Below, piece after piece: positions 53,206-61,777 of a stretch of DNA of 64,000 nucleotides. The stretch comes from Kordia periserrulae. Lineage in GTDB: Bacteria > Bacteroidota > Bacteroidia > Flavobacteriales > Flavobacteriaceae. The position numbers were made by a program, and so were the translations under genes. The notes below the pieces were generated by a model. The model ran no database searches. It saw nothing but the letters and a program-made list of their open reading frames with translations, and was not told where the DNA came from. Each line of letters starts with the position of its first letter. Position 1 is the first letter of the stretch. The DNA lies in contig NZ_QBKT01000002.1 in NCBI RefSeq assembly GCF_003054265.1, positions 248,001 through 312,000 on the forward strand, in the 5' to 3' direction.

Positions 53206-53991
53206 TTAGTACACATAAACGGATACTACATTTGTCCAATTTGCTACACTAAAATCAATTTCTTCACCAGGTGAAAGATTGTCAAAAAATACTGCAGTCC
53301 CAGTATAGTCAGCTCCAGTGGTTAATAATGCACCTTTACTTGCTAAACCATGGTTAACCATAGTAATTTCTGTAGTTTCTGGTAGACCTAAATATAAACT
53401 AGCATTTGTGGTTGGAGCCAAAAGAACTTCTGACTCAAGGTCTAAAACACCATATACACCAACCAATCCTCCAGTCGGTGTTGTTTGGTTTACTTGGGTT
53501 TTTACATAGTATTTTTCACCATAAATGTTACCACGCATGTGAATCGCTAAATCATCAGCATGATTTTCTAATAAATGTGGATCATCTAATACTTTTTCTT
53601 GAACAGGATTTGCTCTTGCATTATCTATAAATCTTTCTATTCTTTTTCGAGCAGTAGCCAAATCTTCCATTTGCTGAATACCCGTTGGAGTTGCCTTCTT
53701 AGCAGCTTTGATAATATCTTTAATCTTTGTAAAATCAGTATTTGATTTTTGAAGAGTAGTTTCGGAAGTATATACTTTTACAGTATTTCCACTGTAAATA
53801 ACATACTTGTGATTTTCATCAATTGCATATTCTCCTTCTTGTAATTTTCCATCTAAATAAAATGCTGCCTTAGCATCTGGATTAACTGTTTCGAACAAAC
53901 TTTGATCTTCAGGATTTAAAGATTGTTCAGATTCTTTTGAGCAACTTATAATTGTAATTATAAGTAACATCAATACATAAACTTTTTTCAT
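53206..53991 (-). CDS. Lipoprotein of unknown function, partner of 52478-53158
   Basis: 261 residues with a lipoprotein signal (MKKVYVLMLLIITIISCSKE, Cys about residue 17). A small N-terminal strand-rich part (AAFYLDGKLQEGEYAIDENHKYVIYSGNTVKVYTSE) precedes a charged helix. The C-terminal domain (about 150-261: YYVKTQVNQTTPTGGLVGVYGVLDLESEV to GEEIDFSVANWTNVVSVYVY) looks like a beta-sandwich. No enzyme motif is visible. It heads a likely two-gene operon with the exported Cys-rich protein. Confidence 0.65.
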   Translation of the reverse strand: MKKVYVLMLLIITIISCSKESEQSLNPEDQSLFETVNPDAKAAFYLDGKLQEGEYAIDENHKYVIYSGNTVKVYTSETTLQKSNTDFTKIKDIIKAAKKATPTGIQQMEDLATARKRIERFIDNARANPVQEKVLDDPHLLENHADDLAIHMRGNIYGEKYYVKTQVNQTTPTGGLVGVYGVLDLESEVLLAPTTNASLYLGLPETTEITMVNHGLASKGALLTTGADYTGTAVFFDNLSPGEEIDFSVANWTNVVSVYVY

Positions 53992-54491
53992 AACATGTAT
54001 TTAATTTATTAATAATTTGGTTAAGTTCTTTTGACGTCTTAGAACTATGCTAAATAACTAAAAATTAATAAGTTGTACCGTCTTTTTTTGAACGGAAATG
54101 TTCTTGCTATTTTAAAAAGTAGACTTTTTTTATACCTCTTTCTTCTATTTTTAGAAAATTGAAAATTATTTTAAAAAGAGGAATGAAAATGTCTATTTTT
54201 TTAGATTAAACAGAGCAAAAAAATCTAATAGAGTTTGAAAGAGTGTTTGGAAAAAAGATTAGAGGAAAATGTTTTGGTATCATCGTCACCTTTAATAGCT
54301 TTCACTTTAAATTTAGAAATTCCTTTTTTTGTTTAAGAGCCAAGAGCCAAGACGAATTGACAAATCAACGAACAACAAACAACAAACAACAAACAACAAA
54401 CAACTAGCAACTAAAATTGCCAAATCCATAAAAAATTCGTTCTTTTGAGTGTTACCAACAGATTCCTTCGTGAATCACCATTATTTCTTAC
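53992..54491. repeat. Spacer with a heptamer tandem repeat upstream of the ternary system
   Basis: No gene. About 4.7 copies of a 7-bp unit (AACAAAC) run at 54371-54404, preceded by gagccaagagccaag (54340-54354). The rest is AT-rich. The promoter of the gene set at 54492 should be here, but I cannot place an exact -33/-7 pair. Confidence 0.7.
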
Positions 54492-55142
54492 TTGAGTTTA
54501 CAAAATAACATACTACAAACCATTCATCACTTGCGAACTTCTGGGCAATTTGTGTTATACACAAACAAACCAAAAGTGAGTCAAAGTGAATTGAACGATT
54601 TAGCCGATTTTTTACAGCAAGAATACGAAAACGAATCGCTCAACTATCCGTTTGAAGCACCAGTATTTCACAAAGAAGCGGCTGTTTGGGCAGCAAAAAC
54701 AATCTATTATGCAGCGCAGTTTTTAGCACATCGTTTGGAAGAACCGAAAGACTTGCAACAATTTTTTGCAGATTTTACAGAAGAAATCTCGCCGTCAGTC
54801 ATACTTTCTGCGGATATTTCACTGCGTTTCTTGCCGTTTATCATCAAGGAATTGGAGTATATTGACTTTGACGATTGGCTGGTAAAATTACTCAAAAAAC
54901 AACTGCAAAACTTTTCATATTCGACGATCGGACACGATTTAGAACTAGAAATTCAAGAAGAACAACTCGCAAAACTCTTCCAAAACGATTGTTTCCGAAC
55001 ATTATATATTGACAGAGTCATCGCACAAAAAGACATCAGTCTAGCAACACAAAAAATCATTCAAAAAAACGTCGCTATCCAATTGGGTGAACACGCACAA
55101 CACTTTTGGAGAGCCTTTGCCATACAAGCAACAGCATTATGA
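54492..55142 (+). CDS. Small helical protein, first gene of a MoxR-vWA-beta-propeller system
   Basis: 216 residues from a TTG at 54492. An in-frame stop at 54471 leaves no upstream ATG, and no Met follows in the conserved-looking start LQNNILQTIHHLRTSGQFVLY. It is soluble, acidic and mostly alpha-helical (YENESLNYPFEAPVFHKEAAVWAAKTIYYAAQFLAHRLEE). This fits one of the bpX partner domains of ternary systems, though I cannot say which. It overlaps the MoxR gene by 4 bp (ATGA), which implies coupled translation and physical partnership. Confidence 0.75.
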   Translation: MSLQNNILQTIHHLRTSGQFVLYTNKPKVSQSELNDLADFLQQEYENESLNYPFEAPVFHKEAAVWAAKTIYYAAQFLAHRLEEPKDLQQFFADFTEEISPSVILSADISLRFLPFIIKELEYIDFDDWLVKLLKKQLQNFSYSTIGHDLELEIQEEQLAKLFQNDCFRTLYIDRVIAQKDISLATQKIIQKNVAIQLGEHAQHFWRAFAIQATAL

Positions 55143-56272
55143 ACGAAACACAAAAAATACGAACCATTCTCAACGAAATCAAAAATGTATTTGTCGGAAA
55201 AGATGAGGTCATTGACTTATTGGGAATTGGTTTATTAGCCAGAGAAAATGTATTCCTATTAGGACCTCCAGGCACAGCAAAAAGTGCCATTGTAAAGCAA
55301 TTGTCAAGTCACGTAATTGGCGGAATTAACTTTGATTATTTGCTAACGCGATTCACGGAGCCGAACGAAATATTTGGACCATTAGACATTCGTTTGCTAA
55401 AAGAAGGTGAACTTAAAACGAATACGGACGGCATGCTTCCAGAAGCGTCTTTGGTGTTTTTAGATGAAATATTCAATGCGAATTCGGCAATCTTAAATAG
55501 TTTGTTGATGGCGTTGAACGAAAAAATATTTCGTCGTGGAAAAGAAACTAAAAATTTACCAGCTTTGATGTTTATCAGTGCGAGTAACCAATTGCCAGAA
55601 GATGAAGCGTTGGCAGCATTGCTTGATCGTTTCTTAATTCGCTTAAAAGTAGACAATGTAAAACCCGATTTACTAGAGGAAGTACTGCAAGCGGGTTGGA
55701 AATTGGAACGAAAAGAAAAATCGGCGCAAACACAAATCTCGCCAGCAGAAATCAAAGACTTGCAGGAAAAAGTAAAAAACGTGAATCTTTCACCTATCCG
55801 AAGTTCGTATATTGAATTGATTCACAGTTTGCGAAACACAGGCATCGAAGTCTCTGACCGACGTGCGGTAAAAATGCAGAATTTAGTTGCGGCAAGTGCG
55901 ATGTTGTGCGATAGAGAAGAAGCCATTGTATCCGATTTGTGGGTGTTGAAATATATCTGGAGTACGGAAGAACAAATAGAAACCTTGCAAGCCACCGTCA
56001 ATGCACTGATTGAAAAAGAAGTGACGGAAGAAAGCGTGCATCCGCAAGCATTTTTTAACAAAGCGCCCAATCCGGAAGAATTGATGAATGAAGTATCGCA
56101 TCTCAAAGAAAAATTTTCTAACGAAGACATTTCATTACAAGAATTAAACGTCATCAAAGACAAATTGCGCTATCTGCAAAACCGAACAGATTGGGTAAAA
56201 GAACAACAGAAAAAACAATACATTCATACGGAAATTGATCAATTGTGGAAAGACATCTTACACAAGGAGTAA
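55139..56272 (+). CDS. MoxR-type AAA+ ATPase
   Basis: 377 residues from the ATG at 55139, inside the ATGA overlap; a longer frame to 55106 is unlikely. MNETQKIRTILNEIKNVFVGKDEVIDLLGIGLLARENVFLLGPPGTAKSA shows the lid helix and Walker A (Lys48). Walker B is VFLDEIF (Asp109, Glu110), sensor 1 is FISASNQLP, and LLDRFLIRLKV holds the arginine finger. The C-terminal part (LRNTGIEVSDRRAVKMQNLVAASAMLC) is the MoxR lid with sensor 2. MoxR ATPases act as chaperones that remodel vWA-containing partners. Here it is the engine of the six-gene system. Confidence 0.92.
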   Translation: MNETQKIRTILNEIKNVFVGKDEVIDLLGIGLLARENVFLLGPPGTAKSAIVKQLSSHVIGGINFDYLLTRFTEPNEIFGPLDIRLLKEGELKTNTDGMLPEASLVFLDEIFNANSAILNSLLMALNEKIFRRGKETKNLPALMFISASNQLPEDEALAALLDRFLIRLKVDNVKPDLLEEVLQAGWKLERKEKSAQTQISPAEIKDLQEKVKNVNLSPIRSSYIELIHSLRNTGIEVSDRRAVKMQNLVAASAMLCDREEAIVSDLWVLKYIWSTEEQIETLQATVNALIEKEVTEESVHPQAFFNKAPNPEELMNEVSHLKEKFSNEDISLQELNVIKDKLRYLQNRTDWVKEQQKKQYIHTEIDQLWKDILHKE

Positions 56273-56970
56273 CCGAATATTGGTTGCGATTGCCCTCAAA
56301 ATATAAAGAAAAATTAGCGCAAATTCGTGTGTGGAAATCGCTGCGAATTGCGACTGATGGCGATGACATTTGGGTGCGCGGAATTCCTCCGAGTCAACTC
56401 CACAGTGAAGAAATTCGAAGCATTCCATTTAAAAAAATATACTTTCAACGTGAAAATGCCTTGTTTTTGTTAGATGGAAATCTACCCGAAGAGCGTTTAA
56501 AAACTTCGCTACTTTGGTCGCCAATTGACAAAGCATTGCCTGTAGAAACGCCAACGTATAATTTTAACTATTTCGGCATTCAAGAAACGATAAATTTTCG
56601 TATTGTGCCATCAACAGTGGAAAGAGAAGCGGCAGCGCAACTCATTTCATTAGCTACGTTGGACGCGGCGATTCCAAAAATGCCAGCAGTTCGGTTGCAA
56701 CCATTGCAATGGATACTCATTGAAAATCAAGCCTTACTCATCGGTTTGCCATTGCTTGCCTTACCGGGAAAAGTCTTTTGGCAAACAGAAAACTTCTTAC
56801 TACCCACAGGCTACGATTTTGAATATCCTGAATTGCGGACCTATTTCCGTCAAAAAATCAATCAGCATGGTAAAAGCATCATCGTGATGCAAACCAACAA
56901 CACCTATTTTAAAATCTCAAAAGAAGACTTGCAAAAACTCACAATCAGCGGATACCGATTGTCACGATAA
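56245..56970 (+). CDS. Small partner protein of the MoxR-vWA-beta-propeller system
   Basis: 241 residues starting at a GTG (56245) that overlaps the MoxR gene end by 28 bp; no ATG is available near the N-terminus. The opening EYWLRLPSKYKEKLAQIRVWKSLRIATDGDDIWVRGIP is followed by alternating strands (QWILIENQALLIGLPLLALPG and KSIIVMQTNNTYFKISKEDLQKL). No catalytic motif is seen. It resembles the beta-rich adaptor (bpX) domains placed between MoxR and propeller genes in such systems. The gap to the next gene is 3 bp. Confidence 0.78.
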   Translation: MERHLTQGVTEYWLRLPSKYKEKLAQIRVWKSLRIATDGDDIWVRGIPPSQLHSEEIRSIPFKKIYFQRENALFLLDGNLPEERLKTSLLWSPIDKALPVETPTYNFNYFGIQETINFRIVPSTVEREAAAQLISLATLDAAIPKMPAVRLQPLQWILIENQALLIGLPLLALPGKVFWQTENFLLPTGYDFEYPELRTYFRQKINQHGKSIIVMQTNNTYFKISKEDLQKLTISGYRLSR

Positions 56971-56973
56971 CTC

Positions 56974-59340
56974 ATGAATACAACACACGCTAAGGCAACA
57001 TATTACTTTCAATCCTACCATGACTATTTTTGGGAATGGGAAGTGGATCACATGTTTCAAGGAAGCTATAATTGTATCAGTATTCCTCAGGGAATGACTA
57101 TTGTGTATAAAGAGCCTGTTGTGGAAGTTTTACAATTACTTTCAGAAACAGGATTGCCGCCTTTTGGAGCGTTGGTGTTGGTGTTTTTGGCAACCAATTC
57201 TGGAGAAGTGGATTCGGCAATCAAAGAAATATTTGCAGAAACTTTAGAAAAGCACACAAACTTTCCTACGGTTGGTCATATTGATTTTGCTGCGGCAGAA
57301 TCGTTTCTCAAAACCTTACGCATACTGCCAGAAGCGTATAAAAAAGGACAAAAACGAGTAGACTTATTGGTGTTTTTGTTTGAAATGGCAAATCACAGTC
57401 TATCGCCAAAATACTCAGATGAAATTCTTGATTTTATTCAGAACCAAAGCGATGAACTTCATGTATGTAGTGTAAAACAAGAAATTACAGTAGCGACATT
57501 GAGTAAAGACATCAATGCATTGGCGCTGTTGCACAAACGCTATCCAACGGTAGAAGCCTTGGTACAAGCATGGTTGAAAATTGAAGAAGTGCCTGTGGAT
57601 CCTGAAGATGCAGAAATTGAGCATATAAGTCAAAACCCAGATATCATTCAGCAATTGATAGAAGACCCAAAAACCTTTTTTATGGGAAGTCTTGTCAAGC
57701 GATTATGGTCTGGAATTCAATTGCCAATGCATTATTCGCATCCTGGGGAAATGCCTTTGGGCGGAATATCGGATATTACCAACAAAGGAAAATTCGACAA
57801 TATTTTAATGTCCGAATTCGCGAATGATGATTTAATCTTTCTACATCGAATCGCTAATAAAGAAGCTTTATTCATTCGCCGAGAAACCACACCCGAAGAA
57901 GATTTGCGCACACGTATATTTTTAATTGACACCACGATTAAAAACTGGGGAACGCCCAAAATACTATCGTTTGCAACTGCTTTTTCATTTATTCATCACC
58001 CTAAAAATAACATGTACTTTCAACCGTATGCATTGGGTGAAACCTATCAGCAACTGCATTTTGATACCAAAGAAAATGTCAGTACAGGATTGCAACTAGC
58101 ATCTCCAAAATTAGACGCCGCAGAAGCGATTGAAAAATTCATCGATGAATGTGAAGAGGAAAATATCGAAATCACGCTGTTTACAGTAGCAAAAACGCTT
58201 ACACATCATAACATTCGACGTATTTTCAATTTGCATCATAAAAAGTTTGGTGGTGTTATTACCTCTGACAGTCAGGGAAATATTGATGTTTATAAACTGA
58301 AAAACGGTACGCGAAGTCTGTCCAAACACATTCAACTGCCATTAGCAGAACTTTGGGCACATCCGCCAAAGCGAAAAACTTCCGATAAAGAAGTATATAC
58401 AATGGCTAAAGACGTAATCAATTATCCTTTGTTATACGGATTTCCTACACGTATTGGAATTAATTTTACAGATGAACACAGTGCGTATTTGCTTCAAAAA
58501 AATGGCGATTTGTTTCGAACAGAAGATCGAAACAAAGGTTTTCAAATGGTTGACTGTGGTTTCCGATTTGTAACAGGAATCAGTCAACAAAAGTTTGGTG
58601 TTATGTTTCAAGGTGAGTTGCTTATTTTGTATTGGAACGCAAACAATCACATGGTTTTTAAAACACAACATCATACGTATAGTTACAAGTTTGATCTTTC
58701 TAAATATAAAAACAAGGTTTTTACACATCTAATAGTGCATGAAGAAGAAGTGTATTTGGTGACGAAAAACTATTACAGTTCGCCGCCTGTATTTACGTAT
58801 TTTGATATTTATGAGCAGCGATATACACCAATTGAAAATCCTTCCAAAGCCTTAGAAGCAAGCTATAAAGCATATTTAAAAAACGAAGTTCGCTACTTTG
58901 AAGGTTCTGTATTTACGAAGATAAAATCCATAACATTTACGGATGATTTGGAACTTGTATTTAACTTTAAACATCGTCTTGACATTGTGACCTCTATTGG
59001 TTATTTTGATTTGTTGGATGAAGAAGAAGAAATGTACTTAGAAGACCAAGCAACGGTCTATTTTCGCCATCGAAATCAAAAAGTATCACTTGGAGGTGGA
59101 AGCGAGATTGAAATTGATAAAAACGGAATACTTATCTTTAGAAGTGGAAATCCTGACATTCCAACGTTTTATGTAGCATCATATATCGGAATTAACATTG
59201 CCCTTGCAACAGATGAAGAATTTGCAGGCGCTGACTATTTTTTACCAAGTAATTCCATGCTGAGAAAAATAGAAATTCACGAATTCGACATTAAATATGT
59301 AGAACCTTTTATAAGTCATATTCTTGATACATGGAGTTAG
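56974..59340 (+). CDS. vWA-like/beta-propeller fusion of the ternary system
   Basis: 788 residues. An N-terminal domain (about 1-240, YYFQSYHDYFWEWEVDHMFQG) is followed by a Rossmann-type domain at about 305-470. This reads RTRIFLIDTTIKNWGTPKILSFATAFSFI, then ITLFTVAKTLTHHN and FGGVITSDSQGN, which I take for a von Willebrand A domain. Its MIDAS is degenerate: the usual D-x-S-x-S is Asp319, Thr321 and Lys323. From about 480 the sequence has short repeated strands (GINFTDEHSAYLLQKNGDLFR, GISQQKFGVMFQGELLILYW, THLIVHEEEVYLVTKNYY) that fit propeller blades. It is soluble and probably the core partner of MoxR. It overlaps the next gene by 10 bp. Confidence 0.75.
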   Translation: MNTTHAKATYYFQSYHDYFWEWEVDHMFQGSYNCISIPQGMTIVYKEPVVEVLQLLSETGLPPFGALVLVFLATNSGEVDSAIKEIFAETLEKHTNFPTVGHIDFAAAESFLKTLRILPEAYKKGQKRVDLLVFLFEMANHSLSPKYSDEILDFIQNQSDELHVCSVKQEITVATLSKDINALALLHKRYPTVEALVQAWLKIEEVPVDPEDAEIEHISQNPDIIQQLIEDPKTFFMGSLVKRLWSGIQLPMHYSHPGEMPLGGISDITNKGKFDNILMSEFANDDLIFLHRIANKEALFIRRETTPEEDLRTRIFLIDTTIKNWGTPKILSFATAFSFIHHPKNNMYFQPYALGETYQQLHFDTKENVSTGLQLASPKLDAAEAIEKFIDECEEENIEITLFTVAKTLTHHNIRRIFNLHHKKFGGVITSDSQGNIDVYKLKNGTRSLSKHIQLPLAELWAHPPKRKTSDKEVYTMAKDVINYPLLYGFPTRIGINFTDEHSAYLLQKNGDLFRTEDRNKGFQMVDCGFRFVTGISQQKFGVMFQGELLILYWNANNHMVFKTQHHTYSYKFDLSKYKNKVFTHLIVHEEEVYLVTKNYYSSPPVFTYFDIYEQRYTPIENPSKALEASYKAYLKNEVRYFEGSVFTKIKSITFTDDLELVFNFKHRLDIVTSIGYFDLLDEEEEMYLEDQATVYFRHRNQKVSLGGGSEIEIDKNGILIFRSGNPDIPTFYVASYIGINIALATDEEFAGADYFLPSNSMLRKIEIHEFDIKYVEPFISHILDTWS

Positions 59341-60779
59341 CATTGCTACATACCGATGACCATCAATATCCACGCTGTGGTATTTTTATCAAGCATGCTT
59401 CTCCAAAAGTGTGGTTGGAAGAAATCACGCGTATGCAGTTAAAATTGTCAGAATGTACCCTGTATCCATGTCCCGCTTTGGAAGCAAATAGTATTTCAGG
59501 CGTGTTGGTGATTTTTAAATCGGCACAACAAAAAATTGACATTCAGCGTAATATGTGTGTCTTAAAAGCGCATACAGGTTTTTATATTCCAGAGTTTACG
59601 CGACTCAACATGTCGCTTACGCCAGATGAGTTTACGAAAATCACGCAAGGAAAACCGCACTTTTTTCATCACGAATTTGGTTTGATAGAACTCACCGAAG
59701 AAGTTCGCTGGGAAACCTTGTTGCAATTTCCAGAAGAAGCATTTCCTGCCATAGAAAAACCCGCAAAAGGCGTACAGATTCCGATGAACGTTACGGCGTT
59801 TAGTGTTGAAATTGAAGAAGCAGAAACGGAAAAAGAACTTGAAAACTCCTTAGGAAACGAAAAGGTAAATACGAAAGACTTGCCTTTTGATATGAAAAAG
59901 GTGTTGGAAGGAAACAACAAAGAAGTTGAAAAATATTTAAAATACATAGAAAAAAATCCTGATGCTGCACTAAAAATGGCAGTTCCGTTAGACATGTTAG
60001 GAACGTCACGCGGAAAAGCATTTGCGCAATACCGATTTAAAAGTAACTTTTTTGAGTCTTTTGGATTTGGAAATGCTTCTGAACAGACAAAAACAGGTAT
60101 TAAAACGGTTTTTGGTATTTTGGCTATTATTGCCATCTTTTGGTTGGGTTTGCTTGTGGTAGATACATATAAACAGAATCAAGTTGTGGTGAAGCCAGGT
60201 ACTGGTACGGTTACCATAAGTCCAAAAATTGACCAAGAGAAGCTAACAGCGGAAGAAAAAAAGATACTATCCTTAGATCAAAAGTATTTGGATAGTATTC
60301 AAAAAGAATCTGAAAGTGGCTCAGCTGACGGTTCTAACGGAAATTTAAAAACGAGTGAAAAGCCTAAAGATGCTACGCTTAAAAATACTTTGCTGACGAT
60401 CATATACATTCTCGTAGTCGGAATCATCATACTTTTCATCATTCAATGGACGCGAAAACGTTCCAAAAAGAAAGTCGAACAAAATAACAATTCTTCATGG
60501 ATGAATTTACCCGAAGAAAGCAGCTTCTTTTCATTTGACGAGGAAGAAAAAGAAGAAAATAAGTATAATGGTTTTAGCTTTTATTTTGGCGGAAATGAAT
60601 TGTCGCTAATAAGCAAAACAATCATAATTTTAATGATTCTTGCTGTGGTAGCATATTTGTTATATCCTATGATTGCCAACAAAAACACGAAAACCATATT
60701 TATCATTATCGCTATCGGATTTATCATTCGCATGCTATACGATTTGCTAAATAAAAACAAACTTTATTCTGATGACTAA
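59331..60779 (+). CDS. Four-helix membrane protein of the ternary system
   Basis: 482 residues. An N-terminal soluble domain (about 1-165, LLHTDDHQYPRCGIFIKHASPKVWLEEITRMQ) lacks a signal peptide and resembles a bpX-type adaptor domain. A charged linker follows, with membrane helices at about 265-283, 352-372, 425-443 and 448-466. The stretch between the first two (about 284-350) is polar and Ser/Lys rich, and the loop at about 380-420 is very acidic. It likely anchors the system to the inner membrane. The start overlaps the previous gene by 10 bp and the end overlaps the next by 8 bp. Confidence 0.75.
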   Translation: MELALLHTDDHQYPRCGIFIKHASPKVWLEEITRMQLKLSECTLYPCPALEANSISGVLVIFKSAQQKIDIQRNMCVLKAHTGFYIPEFTRLNMSLTPDEFTKITQGKPHFFHHEFGLIELTEEVRWETLLQFPEEAFPAIEKPAKGVQIPMNVTAFSVEIEEAETEKELENSLGNEKVNTKDLPFDMKKVLEGNNKEVEKYLKYIEKNPDAALKMAVPLDMLGTSRGKAFAQYRFKSNFFESFGFGNASEQTKTGIKTVFGILAIIAIFWLGLLVVDTYKQNQVVVKPGTGTVTISPKIDQEKLTAEEKKILSLDQKYLDSIQKESESGSADGSNGNLKTSEKPKDATLKNTLLTIIYILVVGIIILFIIQWTRKRSKKKVEQNNNSSWMNLPEESSFFSFDEEEKEENKYNGFSFYFGGNELSLISKTIIILMILAVVAYLLYPMIANKNTKTIFIIIAIGFIIRMLYDLLNKNKLYSDD

Positions 60780-61770
60780 TCAAAGAAAAAGCAATTTCGA
60801 ATCAAAATTGTTTTCCTTCATCTTTCTGGTGTTGGTGATGAAATTGATATACCTTATTGTGACTTCTATCATCGCGGGCGATTTCCCTAGTTTTTTGGTA
60901 GAACTCATTGTGTTGGCATTGGTGGTATTTGCGGTCATTTACTTGATACATAAACTTTTTGGAGAAGAAGATGAAGGGAGAAGTCGCTACGGGCAAACGT
61001 CTACTATTGGCGAAGAACAATTTAACGCATTGCGCAATCATTATGAAAAACTCACCAACAATTTCATCGAGAAAAAGCAATATAAAAAAGCAGCGTACAT
61101 TCAGCTAAAATTACTACAAAACCCATACAGAGCTGCTAGTATTTTAAAAGATGGTCATTTGTACAATGAAGCGGCTTTGGTGTATTTAAAAAAGTGTTTT
61201 CACAAAGAAAATGCTGCCGAATGTTATGAATTGGCGCGCTCGTATTCGAAATCTATCAAGTTGTATACAGAATTGAATCAGCATGAAAAAGTAGGCGATT
61301 TGTACCAAAAAATAAACGATTCCGAAAAAGCAACACATCATTATCAAATTGTAGTGGATGACTATGTAGAGCGAAATCAATATGTAAAAGCGTCATTGTT
61401 ATATCGCAAAAAAATGAACAACATTCCTGCCGCGAATGAGTTGTTATTAAAAGGTTGGTCACTAAATAAAGACGCGGTCAACTGTGCGAATAATTACTTT
61501 GCCAATTTCAAAGACCAAGCAGCGCTCCAAAAGGAAATTCACCAATTCAAAGCCGCAAGAACACACGAAGGAAACGAGCGTCAATTTTTAGAAGTACTCA
61601 CACACGAATACAAAAAAGACATTGCGCCGAAAGAAGACATTCAGGAAATGGCGTATGAATTAATCTCAAAAAACCATCAAAAATACGGAATGTTATCGCT
61701 ATTAAATTGCTTTGTTACAGACGATTCGCAATTGCAAAAAGACATATTGCGACATAAAACGAAAAAATAG
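60772..61770 (+). CDS. Membrane protein with helical repeats, last gene of the ternary system
   Basis: 332 residues. Two membrane helices (about 10-28 and 34-52) are followed by a cytoplasmic array of TPR-like helix pairs: FIEKKQYKKAAYIQLKLLQ, DGHLYNEAALVYLKKCFHKENAAECYELA, HEKVGDLYQKINDSEKATHHYQIV and YVKASLLYRKKMNNIPAANELL. These build a membrane-attached scaffold, probably for the MoxR/vWA complex. It overlaps the upstream gene by 8 bp and is the last of the six. A convergent gene ends 7 bp beyond its stop. Confidence 0.8.
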   Translation: MTNQRKSNFESKLFSFIFLVLVMKLIYLIVTSIIAGDFPSFLVELIVLALVVFAVIYLIHKLFGEEDEGRSRYGQTSTIGEEQFNALRNHYEKLTNNFIEKKQYKKAAYIQLKLLQNPYRAASILKDGHLYNEAALVYLKKCFHKENAAECYELARSYSKSIKLYTELNQHEKVGDLYQKINDSEKATHHYQIVVDDYVERNQYVKASLLYRKKMNNIPAANELLLKGWSLNKDAVNCANNYFANFKDQAALQKEIHQFKAARTHEGNERQFLEVLTHEYKKDIAPKEDIQEMAYELISKNHQKYGMLSLLNCFVTDDSQLQKDILRHKTKK

Positions 61771-61777
61771 CAAGACA

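Noticed and set aside
54371-54404. Tandem repeat upstream of the ternary system as a possible CRISPR or att site
   Set aside because: The unit is only 7 bp with no spacers and no flanking integrase. It looks like slippage-derived low-complexity DNA.
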